DNA from: DATGMB01 sp035293845
GTDB lineage: Bacteria; Acidobacteriota; Terriglobia; Bryobacterales; Bryobacteraceae
Length of the DNA: 16,341 bases
Assembly: GCA_035293845.1 (NCBI GenBank)
Contig: DATGMB010000294.1
Span: forward strand, 1 to 16,341
Direction: 5' to 3'
A program made the translations under genes and the position numbers. This document shows positions 7,934 through 15,529 of this stretch, piece after piece (the stretch's first letter is position 1; every line of letters begins with the position of its first letter). The notes under the pieces were generated by a model that was given only the letters and a program-made list of their open reading frames with translations, ran no database searches and had not been told where the DNA came from.

Positions 7934-8080
7934 CGGAGCCGGCGGCTCAGCGCCGGGCTCCGACTGGTTTGGAGGCCTCCATCTTCCCCGAACCGGGGAA
8001 GTACCAATCGAGCAGGCTGGCGAACGTTGCACGACGTTGGGTCCGAACTTAGGTTGCCCTGGCCATGTTGGGCATCGGAC
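7934..8080. ncRNA. Highly structured intergenic region, candidate structured RNA or palindromic repeat
   Basis: Five dyads lie within 147 bp of the 343-bp gap at 7893-8235. (1) 7934-7962: CGGAGCC-GGCG pairs with CGCC-GGCTCCG, one bulged G, loop GCTCAG. (2) 7971-7980: GGAGGCCTCC, perfect palindrome. (3) 7983-8001: CTTCCCCG, loop AAC, CGGGGAAG, a perfect 8-bp stem. (4) 8023-8038: AACGT with ACGTT. (5) 8041-8080: outer stem GTCCGA/TCGGAC and inner stem TGCCC/GGGCA, with an 8-nt bulge on one side and a 10-nt loop. The rest of the gap (8081-8235) holds no gene or strong structure I can see. No RNA family is recognised. A structured RNA, a REP-like mobile repeat or the 3' end of the S53 mRNA are all possible, and the strand is undetermined. 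Confidence 0.4.
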
Positions 8081-8235
8081 GTCGCTCCGGTACGGGCTGC
8101 ATCTCGCCTAACGAGCAGCTCTTTTTCGATTACGACGGTAGCACGCGCGTAGCGGGCTTCCCGGCCCCGGCGCCCATAAGTGGTTGAGGCGCAGGCGAAT
8201 ACAGTTTTCGACTTTGCGTCACACGCCGACGCGTT

Positions 8236-11200
8236 TCACGGCTTCGGCGCGGTGACGGTCAGGGTCACTGCGTTGCTCTGGACGCCGCCGACGGTGACGA
8301 CGACCGGCTGCGGACCGAGCGGCGCATTCGCCGGGACCGTGAAATTGATCTGGGTGACGCCGACAAATCCGCTCGGGATGCCGTAGAACAGCGGCGGCCC
8401 CACATCCAGGCCGCCGACCGAGACGCTGAGCGGCAGGCGCGGTTTGGGCAGGTTCTTGATGGCGGTGGTGACGGCCGGCGTGGCGCCGGTGGAGACGAAC
8501 GGTGTCGCGTCCCCATCGCCGGTGATGTAGGCGACCACTACCTGGCCTTGCTGGACCGTGGTCAGCGGGTTGCCGGTGGCATCCCATATGCCGAACAGCC
8601 CGGGAGCGGCGGCGGCGATTTGAAAGTTGTAATACGAGACCGCGCCGTTGTTGTTGAGCGCCAGCACGGCGGGGCCGGAACCGGCTTCGTACGGAATCTG
8701 GAGATTCACCTGGCTGGAAGAGGGATAGATGCCCCAGATCGGCGCGGAAATGCCGTTGACCGTGGCGGAGAGCCCGGTGAGGCTGAGCGGCAGCGGGATG
8801 TTCGAAGCCTGGGCGGGCGTGTTCAAGCCCGCGGCGTAAACGGCCGCGAGCATACCCGGCGCGGCCACGGGCTGGAACGATGCCGCATTCACAAGGGCGC
8901 TGATCTTGTAGTTGGATGCGCCGACGACCAACAGCACCGGAATCGCGATGTGATCGGGAAGGGCGCCCGGGGCGGAGATCACGAGAGTCGCCTGGTAAGC
9001 GCCCTCGGAGAGCCCGCTGGTCACGGCTTGCACGGCGATGCTTCCTACGCCGGTGCTGGAGAGCGGCGAAACCTTGAGCCATGCAGTCGTGGAGTTGGCG
9101 GGCAGCACCGAAACCTGCCAGGAAGGCGAGCCGGTGCTGAACGCGAGGGTCACGTTGATGCCGGCGTTCTGGGTGTTGTCCGGCACGGTGAGGGTGATGC
9201 CAGTGCTCGATGCGGTGAAGCTGGGCGGATCGCCGGGCACGGCAGCCTGGTACTGCACGGTGGCACTCGCCGAAGCGCTGAGGCCGGTCGTGGCCGTGCC
9301 GGTGATGGTGAACGTTTTGCTGGAGCCGGGCACGGTGTTGCTCGAGCCCCAGCACATTGTGCCGTGAAGCGTGCCCCAGGGCGCGAGGCGCGTAGTGCCG
9401 AAGATGGATTGGATCTGGCCGCTGAAATCGGCCTGCCCGACGGTGAATTTGGTGAGCTGCATGAGGAAGCCGGCGTGCTCGTCGATGATCAGATCCTGCT
9501 TCCACTGGCAGGAAGGATCGGCCTGCGGGTTCTGCTGCAGGGCGGAGGGCGCGCCGGCGAGGCCGATGGCGGGGACATCGTACGCACCGGGGGCGGCGAC
9601 GAAGGTAACGGTGAGTTGCCGGGTCCACGTGGTGCCGTCCGCATCCTGGCCGGTGAAAACGAAGGTCCGGTCGAGGGGCAGGCTGCTGCTGCCGAGATTG
9701 CCGACCAGGTTTGCGCCGACGAGTCCGTTGGCGGGAATCGAGCCCTTGTTGAAGAGCGCGATATTGGCGCTGTTGTCGGCCCCGTTGATGGTGAAGCCGG
9801 TCAGCTTCGTCGCCATGCCGGCCTTCTCGGCCAGCAGCACAGAGTAGGGCCAATTGCCGGCGGGGCCCTGCGGCACCGGATTCGGCGAAATGAAGGGAAC
9901 GACCACGGAGTGGCCGCCGCTGGTGTCGGCCGCCACGGTGGTGCTGCCCGAAGAAGGGCTGTAGACGCTATCGCCGCTGTACAACGCGTAGACGGGAGAC
10001 TGGTTGAAGATAACGAGATCGGACTGCATGGCGACGGTGGCGGAAGCGCCGGAGCCATCGGCGGCCGGGGCGAGCGTTGCGGATCCGATGGTGGCCTCTC
10101 GGGTAACGAACGTGACGGCGCCCGTGGGCACGGCTTTGCCGCCGCCGGTGACCGTGACAGTCAGATGGACCGTGGCGCCGGGTTTGGCGGTGGAGGTATC
10201 CGCGGAGAGCGCCGTCTGGCTGGCTGTGCCGGTGGTCCACTCGGTGATGAGATTATTGGCGTCGACCGTGCCGAGGCCGGTGGCGAGATCGTAGCCGGGA
10301 GCGGCGGCGTAGCCCATCTTGCCGTTGACGCACATCGGGCTGCCTTGGACGCACATCACGTCGATGTTGCCGCCGGTGATGTCGTGAAAGACGTCCTTGG
10401 TCGATTGGGCGAGGCGGTAAAGGGTGGGATTGATGTTGCCGAGGCCGGGCTGGGCGATCGCGTTCTGCTTGAGCAGATACTGGTTGAGCAGGGCGACAAC
10501 GCCGGCAAAGGCCGGAGAGGATGCCGAGGTGCCGCCGACGACGGCGAATGCTCCGTTGGCGAGGCTGGACGTGGTCCCGACCAGGTAGCCATCGTGCGTG
10601 CCGGCGGTCAGCGAAACATCCGGTACATCGCGGACCTTGTCATCCGGCGTGCCGATTTGCCACGACGGTTTGGCGAAAAACGCGCTCGGGCCGCCGCTCG
10701 CGACGCCCTTGAGCGAGTTGAGCGGCGAATTGTTCCAGACTACTTCCGGGATGTAGCCGAGCGCGGAAGCGCTATTGGCATCGTTGCGCGAGGCCCAATA
10801 GGTAGAGGGAGAGGAGCCCTCGTTGAACTGTGTGCCGCCGAGGGCGGTGACTTCCGGGAAACTGGCGGGCGCGCCGACGGTGGGGCCGAGCGAGGCCTGG
10901 GGAATAGGGGAGTAGATGTAGTCGCAGGTGGCCGCGCCCCAATCGCCGGAGGCGGCCATCCAGGTGATGCCCTGGGCATTGGCCTGCTGCGCGATCGAGC
11001 GGAGGGTGACCTCGAACTGCTCGCAGCCGATGAAGCTGTACGTGATAATCGGGGCGAGGTTCTGATCGATGGCGTATTGCACGGCGTTGACGACGCTGGT
11101 GGAGTTCACATAGATGATGTGGGCGCCGCGCGCGACCGCGCCGGCCCATTCCACGTCGAGGTCCGCTTCGGTCTCGGCGCCGGTGAACCCCGGGTCAGGG

Positions 11201-12000
11201 CCGTAGAGCCGCACTTCCGGGTCGTTGGCGGGGAGATTGAAGAATTTCCGGAACTGCTGCATGTTGGCGATGTTGATGTCGCTCTCGCCGGCGACAGCGA
11301 TATTCACGCCGGTGCCGTCGATACCCGCGGCGTAGAGCGGCTTGACGTCGTAGATGGTCGCGAAATCGTCCGGCGCCAGATAGTGGGAGGAGCCGCTGGT
11401 GGTCTGCGGCGTGGCCGGCGCAGAGGCCTGGACGAGCGCCGAGGCCTCGTGGAAATCGTCGAGGCCGTGAAACCCCGCGATGACGCCGGCGAAGGCGGCG
11501 GGTACGGACGGATCGGAGGAGGGCGCGACATGCAGCTCGCCGCGGACTTCGTAACGGTGGAAATCGGTGTGGAGCGCGCGCCCGAGGCGCTCGACGGTGC
11601 CGCTGAAGGTGATCCAATGGCGGCCGCGCGCGACGTCGTGGACCTGCAATCCGGCGCTCTGCAGCCAGGCGGTCAGCCGGGCGATGTCGTTGGTGCTGAG
11701 GCCGAAACGGTCGGCGAACTGCTCGGGCGTGAGCCAGCGGTGGTAATCGGGCGAGCCGGGGTTTTGCTGTCGCGCCAGAAATTCATCGAGGCCGGCCGCG
11801 GGCTGGAGGAGCAGCGTGATGTAGCGGAGCTCGCGGGCGGGATCGGCGAGGCCGCGGTCGTTGGCGGGAATCGCCGCCGGGTGGCGTCCCGGGACGGCCA
11901 CGGTGCGGGCGGTGTCGACTGGATCGTGGATGCGGTCCTGTGCGGCGGCGAGGATGAACGGGAGAGCGATAACTAGCGTTAATCGAGTTAGGCGCGGCAT
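8236..12000 (-). CDS. Large exported S53 peptidase with Ig-like, tandem-repeat and Solibacter-type C-terminal domains
   Basis: A 1254-residue secreted sedolisin-type endopeptidase, about twice the length of the other S53 protein here. Numbering is from the ATG at 11998-12000, chosen because it gives a compact signal peptide (MPRLTRLTLVIALPFILAAA). An ATG six codons upstream (12018) is the alternative, and neither has a Shine-Dalgarno. The prodomain spans about 34-183, with YHRWLTPEQF in its conserved part. The catalytic domain spans about 205-590: Glu278 and Asp282 in EADLD, oxyanion Asp353 in GDWG, and Ser492 in GGTSAS. A bacterial Ig-like domain follows (about 597-692), then two copies of an 85-residue module (about 717-803 and 833-919), a BACON-like beta domain (about 924-1028) and a TIGR03437-like C-terminal domain (about 1035-1252). 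The accessory domains probably hold the enzyme at the surface or bind substrate. The triad is complete, so it is predicted active. Confidence 0.93.
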   Translation of the reverse strand: MPRLTRLTLVIALPFILAAAQDRIHDPVDTARTVAVPGRHPAAIPANDRGLADPARELRYITLLLQPAAGLDEFLARQQNPGSPDYHRWLTPEQFADRFGLSTNDIARLTAWLQSAGLQVHDVARGRHWITFSGTVERLGRALHTDFHRYEVRGELHVAPSSDPSVPAAFAGVIAGFHGLDDFHEASALVQASAPATPQTTSGSSHYLAPDDFATIYDVKPLYAAGIDGTGVNIAVAGESDINIANMQQFRKFFNLPANDPEVRLYGPDPGFTGAETEADLDVEWAGAVARGAHIIYVNSTSVVNAVQYAIDQNLAPIITYSFIGCEQFEVTLRSIAQQANAQGITWMAASGDWGAATCDYIYSPIPQASLGPTVGAPASFPEVTALGGTQFNEGSSPSTYWASRNDANSASALGYIPEVVWNNSPLNSLKGVASGGPSAFFAKPSWQIGTPDDKVRDVPDVSLTAGTHDGYLVGTTSSLANGAFAVVGGTSASSPAFAGVVALLNQYLLKQNAIAQPGLGNINPTLYRLAQSTKDVFHDITGGNIDVMCVQGSPMCVNGKMGYAAAPGYDLATGLGTVDANNLITEWTTGTASQTALSADTSTAKPGATVHLTVTVTGGGKAVPTGAVTFVTREATIGSATLAPAADGSGASATVAMQSDLVIFNQSPVYALYSGDSVYSPSSGSTTVAADTSGGHSVVVPFISPNPVPQGPAGNWPYSVLLAEKAGMATKLTGFTINGADNSANIALFNKGSIPANGLVGANLVGNLGSSSLPLDRTFVFTGQDADGTTWTRQLTVTFVAAPGAYDVPAIGLAGAPSALQQNPQADPSCQWKQDLIIDEHAGFLMQLTKFTVGQADFSGQIQSIFGTTRLAPWGTLHGTMCWGSSNTVPGSSKTFTITGTATTGLSASASATVQYQAAVPGDPPSFTASSTGITLTVPDNTQNAGINVTLAFSTGSPSWQVSVLPANSTTAWLKVSPLSSTGVGSIAVQAVTSGLSEGAYQATLVISAPGALPDHIAIPVLLVVGASNYKISALVNAASFQPVAAPGMLAAVYAAGLNTPAQASNIPLPLSLTGLSATVNGISAPIWGIYPSSSQVNLQIPYEAGSGPAVLALNNNGAVSYYNFQIAAAAPGLFGIWDATGNPLTTVQQGQVVVAYITGDGDATPFVSTGATPAVTTAIKNLPKPRLPLSVSVGGLDVGPPLFYGIPSGFVGVTQINFTVPANAPLGPQPVVVTVGGVQSNAVTLTVTAPKP

Positions 12001-12023
12001 CGGAATGTGTGCCAGCATACCAC

Positions 12024-12057
12024 GGGGGTTGGGGGTTGGGGGGGTTGGGGGTTGGGG
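12024..12057. repeat. GGGGGTT heptamer repeat in a divergent promoter region
   Basis: Units are GGGGGTT, GGGGGTT, GGGGGGGTT, GGGGGTT and GGGG, with G-run starts at 12024, 12031, 12038, 12047 and 12054. The plus strand can form a G-quadruplex. It lies between the divergent starts of the large S53 gene (12000) and the MFS gene (12117), right against the possible upstream S53 start at 12018. The seven-base period matches the tract at 4206-4238. Confidence 0.85.
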
Positions 12058-12116
12058 CGCGGGTACGCAGTTGCGGGCGAAGGGTGCGGAAACGGATGTG
12101 ATAGGATCGGCTGCTT

Positions 12117-13394
12117 GTGAGTTCCGCCCTGCCCATCGGCGCGCCCGTGCGCGGCCGCACCCCGCTGAGCGCCGCCGAGTGGCGGATGCTGGCGCTGCTC
12201 ACGATCTCCGCATTCCTGAATTATGTGGACCGGACGAATCTCTCGGTAGGTGCGACGGATATCCAGCGGGAGCTGCACCTTTCCGATTACCGGCTGGGGC
12301 TGCTGGGGTCGGCATTTTTCTGGAGTTATGCGGCGCTGCAACTGGCGGGCGCGGCGGGCTGGGTGGTGGACCGATGGAATGTCTGCTGGGTATACGCGGC
12401 GGGGTTCCTGGTGTGGAGCGGCGCCACGGCGCTTTCCGGCGCGGCGACCGGGTTCGCGATGCTGTTCGGCCTGCGGTTGCTGCTGGGGACGGGAGAATCG
12501 GTGGCGTATCCTTCGTACTCACGCCTCCTGGCCAGTCATTTCCCGGAGCACCATCGGGGCTTCGCCAACGCGCTGATCGATGCCGGTACCAAGACCGGCC
12601 CGGCGTTGGGCGCGCTGGCGGGCGGGCTGCTCATGAAGCACTTCGGATGGCGGCCGTTTTTCCTGGCGCTCGGCTTCGGCAGCTTTTTGTGGCTGGGGCC
12701 GTGGCTGTTGTGGATGCCGCGCGGGCGCGGCGTGGCGTCGCGAAAGTCATCGCGCCGGGCAGGAGCGGACGAGCCGGAAGCGCCGGGGCTGCGGGCGATC
12801 GTGGCGCTGCGGCCGGCCTGGTTCACGGCGCTGGGCCTGTTTTCCACCAATTATTTCTGGTATTTCCTGATCACCTGGCTGCCGGCGTACATGGAAAAAG
12901 AGCGCCACTTCGAAAAGAGCGAGATGGCGGTGTTCGCCTCGGCGGCATTTCTGGCGGTGGGGCTTTCGAGCGTCGCGTGCGGGTGGCTTTCGGACCGCTC
13001 GATTGCGCGCGGGGCCACGCCGACGCGCGTGCGGAAGACCTTCGTCGGCTGGGGGCTGGCGCTCTCGACCGTGATTCTGCCGGTGGCGATCGTACCGGAT
13101 AACCGCATCGCCATGCCGCTGCTGATCCTGGCGTGCACGGCGTTCGGAGCGTTCACGGCGAACAATTTCGCCATTACCCAGACGCTCGCGGGCCCGCGCG
13201 CGGCGGGAAAATGGACGAGTTTTCAGAACGGCTTCGCGAACCTAGCCGGAGTGGCCGCGCCTTGGGTGACGGGATCGATCGTGGAGCGGACGCACGCCTT
13301 CTATTGGGCATTCGTGGCGGCGGCAGCGATCGTGCTCTGTGGGGCCGCGTGTTTCGTGGTGGGGATCGGAAAGATCGAGGAGGTGAAATGGTGA
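12117..13394 (+). CDS. MFS transporter, anion:cation symporter (ACS) family
   Basis: Inner-membrane secondary transporter of 425 residues with about 12 membrane segments, the usual size. NYVDRTNLS at 35-43 in the first helix is the signature of the ACS family, which includes carriers for sugar acids, phthalate and other organic anions. GWVVDRWN (81-88) is the loop 2-3 motif A and GWLSDR (289-294) its echo in the second half. YPSYSRLLASHFPEHHRG (131-148) and the late 'NGFANLAGVAAPWVTGSI' stretch are also typical. A hydrophilic central loop spans about 201-225. The GTG start at 12117 is preceded by AGGA at 12103-12106, 10 nt away; an ATG at 12187 would cut into the first helix. TGATAGGAT just upstream could also be read as an extended -10. 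The last 7 bp overlap the M13 gene, so the two are co-transcribed. Substrate cannot be deduced; the M13 neighbour hints at peptides or amino acids only weakly. Confidence 0.92.
   Translation: MSSALPIGAPVRGRTPLSAAEWRMLALLTISAFLNYVDRTNLSVGATDIQRELHLSDYRLGLLGSAFFWSYAALQLAGAAGWVVDRWNVCWVYAAGFLVWSGATALSGAATGFAMLFGLRLLLGTGESVAYPSYSRLLASHFPEHHRGFANALIDAGTKTGPALGALAGGLLMKHFGWRPFFLALGFGSFLWLGPWLLWMPRGRGVASRKSSRRAGADEPEAPGLRAIVALRPAWFTALGLFSTNYFWYFLITWLPAYMEKERHFEKSEMAVFASAAFLAVGLSSVACGWLSDRSIARGATPTRVRKTFVGWGLALSTVILPVAIVPDNRIAMPLLILACTAFGAFTANNFAITQTLAGPRAAGKWTSFQNGFANLAGVAAPWVTGSIVERTHAFYWAFVAAAAIVLCGAACFVVGIGKIEEVKW
13377..13386 (+). promoter_or_regulatory. Strong Shine-Dalgarno of the M13 gene inside the MFS gene end
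   Basis: GAGGAGGTGA is a near-perfect anti-Shine-Dalgarno match. It encodes the MFS residues EEVK and sits 4 nt (from AGGAGG) before the ATG at 13388, or 7 nt before an adjacent GTG at 13391. It decides the M13 start and makes translational coupling with the MFS gene likely. Confidence 0.8.
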
Positions 13395-15424
13395 GGGCCT
13401 GGCTGGGATTCGCGGTCGCGGCGGCGGTGTGGGCGCAGAGCGCGCCGGAGAAACCATTGACGGAACTGCCGTACACGCCGAGCCTGGAAACGAAGTTCCT
13501 GGACCGTTCGGCCGACCCGTGCGTGGATTTTTACCAATTCGCCTGCGGTAACTGGAACAAACTGAATCCGATTCCGCCGGACCAGGCGCGCTGGGATGTG
13601 TACTCGAAACTGCACGACGACAATCTGCGCTACCTATGGGGGCTGCTGGATCAGGCGTCGCGGCCGGCAGCCAACCGCACGGCCAACGAGCAGAAGATCG
13701 GGGATTATTTCGCCGCGTGCATGGACGAGGCGACGGTCAACCGGCTGGGCGCCGCGCCGCTCAAGCCGCTGCTGGACTCGATCACGGGGATCAAGAAGGT
13801 TTCGGACATCGCGCCGGTGCTGGCGCGGCTGCACATCGAGACGGGAGCGGACGCGCTGTTCGGGTTCGGCTCGAGCCAGGACTTTTCCGATTCCGAGCAG
13901 GTGATCGCGTTCGCCGTGGCGGGCGGGCTGGGGCTGCCGGACCGCGATTATTACACGAAGACCGATGACAAATCCCGCGAGACGCGGGCACGGTACGTCG
14001 AGCATGTGGCGGCGATTCTGCGGCTGCTGGGGGATTCGCCGGCGGCGGCGCGTGGCGGCGCGCAGACCGTGATGGCGATCGAGACGGCGCTGGCGCAGGC
14101 ATCGTTGACGCGCGTGGATAAGCGCGATCCGTACAAAGTGTTCCACAAACTGACCGCCGCGCAGCTCGCGGCGGCGACGCCGTCGTTCCGCTGGGCGGAT
14201 TATTGGAAGGCATCCGGGCTGGCCGCGCCGGGAGCAGTCAATGTGACCGAGCCGGATTTCTTCGCGGCGCTGGAGCGCGAGCTCAAGGAAAGACCGCTCG
14301 CGGACTGGAAGACGTATCTGAGGTGGCAGGCCGCGCATGCGGCGGCGCCGTATCTTTCGGATGCGTTCGTGAAGGCGAATTTCGAATTCTACGGCAGGCG
14401 CCTGCGCGGGGTCGAGCAGATTCAGCCGCGGTGGAAGCGCTGCGTAAGCTACGTGGACGGGCAGCTTGGCGAGGCGCTGGGACAGGTCTTCGTGGCCCGT
14501 ACCTTTACGCCAGAGACGAAGGCGCGCGCGCTCGAGATGGTGCGGCAGATCGAAGCGGCCATGGAACGGGACCTGCGCGAGATCACGTGGATGAGCGGCG
14601 CCACCAAGGAGCAGGCGCTGGCCAAGCTGCACGCCGTGACCAATAAGATCGGGTACCCGGACAAGTGGCGGGATTACAGCTCCGTGCGGGTCGAGCGCGG
14701 CGATTTCCTCGGAAACTTCGAGCGTGCGACGGCTTTCGAGTCGCACCGGCAACTGGCGAAGATCGGAAAGCCGGTGGACCGCGGCGAATGGGAGATGACC
14801 CCGCCGACCGTGGACGCCTACTACGATCCGCAGAAGAACGATATCAACTTCCCCGCGGGCGTGCTGCAGCCACCGCTGTTCGACCCGAAGATGGACGATG
14901 CTCCCAATTACGGCAACACGGGAGCGACCATCGGGCACGAGCTGACGCACGGCTTCGACGACCAGGGCCGCCAGTTCGACGCCAGGGGCAACCTGCGGGA
15001 CTGGTGGACCAAGCAGGATGCCGAGGAGTTCGTGCGGCGCGCGGCGTGCGTCTCCGACCAATATTCGCAATACACGGTGGTGGACGATATCAAGATCAAC
15101 GGCAAGCTGACGCTGGGCGAGGATGTGGCCGACCTGGGCGGGACGACGCTGGCGTATATGGCCTGGAAAGCGGCGACGCGCGGCCAGGAGCTGAAGTCCG
15201 TCGACGGTTTCACGCCCGAGCAGCGATTCTTCATCGGGATGGCGCAGTGGGCCTGCGGCTACGAGCGGCCGGAGAGCAAGCGCATGCACGCCATTACGGA
15301 CGAGCATTCGCCGGACGAGTACCGGATTAATGGCGTGGTGAGCAACATGCCGGAATTCCGGGACGCATTCTCCTGCCATGCGGGACAGCCGATGGCGCGG
15401 GAGAATGCGTGCAAGGTGTGGTAA
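13388..15424 (+). CDS. Exported M13-family zinc endopeptidase (neprilysin/PepO type)
   Basis: Cleaves small peptides outside the cytoplasm, by family knowledge. It has 678 residues, the usual length. The N-terminus (MVRAWLGFAVAAAVWAQSA) is a cleavable signal sequence. The M13 N-terminal domain begins at the typical 'DPCVDFYQFACGNW' (43-56). The catalytic motif HELTH gives His517, Glu518 and His521. The third zinc ligand is Glu578 with Asp582 in GEDVADLGG (ExxxD). His640 and Arg646 (HSPDEYR) match the substrate-stabilising pair. It ends CKVW, the family's C-terminal CxxW form. One oddity is Asp476 in the segment VDAYY, where family members carry Asn (NAFY/NAYY) for substrate backbone contact. 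The frame is open upstream to 13133 inside the MFS gene, but the Shine-Dalgarno and signal peptide fix the start at 13388, overlapping the MFS stop by 7 bp. Predicted active, perhaps with altered binding. Confidence 0.95.
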   Translation: MVRAWLGFAVAAAVWAQSAPEKPLTELPYTPSLETKFLDRSADPCVDFYQFACGNWNKLNPIPPDQARWDVYSKLHDDNLRYLWGLLDQASRPAANRTANEQKIGDYFAACMDEATVNRLGAAPLKPLLDSITGIKKVSDIAPVLARLHIETGADALFGFGSSQDFSDSEQVIAFAVAGGLGLPDRDYYTKTDDKSRETRARYVEHVAAILRLLGDSPAAARGGAQTVMAIETALAQASLTRVDKRDPYKVFHKLTAAQLAAATPSFRWADYWKASGLAAPGAVNVTEPDFFAALERELKERPLADWKTYLRWQAAHAAAPYLSDAFVKANFEFYGRRLRGVEQIQPRWKRCVSYVDGQLGEALGQVFVARTFTPETKARALEMVRQIEAAMERDLREITWMSGATKEQALAKLHAVTNKIGYPDKWRDYSSVRVERGDFLGNFERATAFESHRQLAKIGKPVDRGEWEMTPPTVDAYYDPQKNDINFPAGVLQPPLFDPKMDDAPNYGNTGATIGHELTHGFDDQGRQFDARGNLRDWWTKQDAEEFVRRAACVSDQYSQYTVVDDIKINGKLTLGEDVADLGGTTLAYMAWKAATRGQELKSVDGFTPEQRFFIGMAQWACGYERPESKRMHAITDEHSPDEYRINGVVSNMPEFRDAFSCHAGQPMARENACKVW

Positions 15425-15431
15425 GTGGTTC

Positions 15432-15450
15432 CACGGGTATTAGCACCGTG
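15432..15450 (+). terminator. Weak hairpin after the M13 gene
   Basis: CACGG (15432-15436) pairs with CCGTG (15446-15450) across a 9-nt loop, 8 nt after the M13 stop. No T-run follows, so it is not a convincing intrinsic terminator. Confidence 0.25.
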
Positions 15451-15468
15451 CGTTAGTACCAGGAATCA

Positions 15469-15495
15469 TTGACCCTACGGCACTGGCCGTATTAC
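15469..15495 (+). promoter_or_regulatory. Candidate promoter of the PEP-CTERM gene with an internal dyad
   Basis: TTGACC (15469-15474) and TATTAC (15490-15495) could be -35 and -10 with a short 15-bp spacer. TACGGC and GCCGTA, separated by ACTG (15476-15491), form a perfect 6-bp inverted repeat that fills the spacer. This could be an operator. A sigma-54 reading was considered and rejected. The short spacer lowers confidence. Confidence 0.35.
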
Positions 15496-15529
15496 CCTTG
15501 GAGACTCAACCTGACTCTCGGAGGAATTC

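Noticed and set aside
7983..8001. tRNA T-arm-like sequence (CCCCGGTTCGGGG on the minus strand)
   Set aside because: The loop is only 3-5 nt, not 7, and no acceptor, D or anticodon arms can be built around it.
8548..11976. A 1142-codon open frame on the plus strand, antisense to the large S53 gene
   Set aside because: Its translation is Gly/Arg/Ala-rich with no recognisable domain, and the opposite strand has a complete, well-recognised protein. Long antisense frames are expected in high-GC genes.
13634..15379. A 581-codon open frame on the minus strand, antisense to the M13 gene
   Set aside because: Arg/Leu-rich low-meaning translation; the M13 gene has all catalytic motifs in the other strand.
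15476..15495. Sigma-54 promoter before the PEP-CTERM gene, suggested by GGCAC at 15479-15483
   Set aside because: The -12 element lacks the required GC; the following bases are GTATT instead of TTGC. The GGCAC is explained by the inverted repeat.
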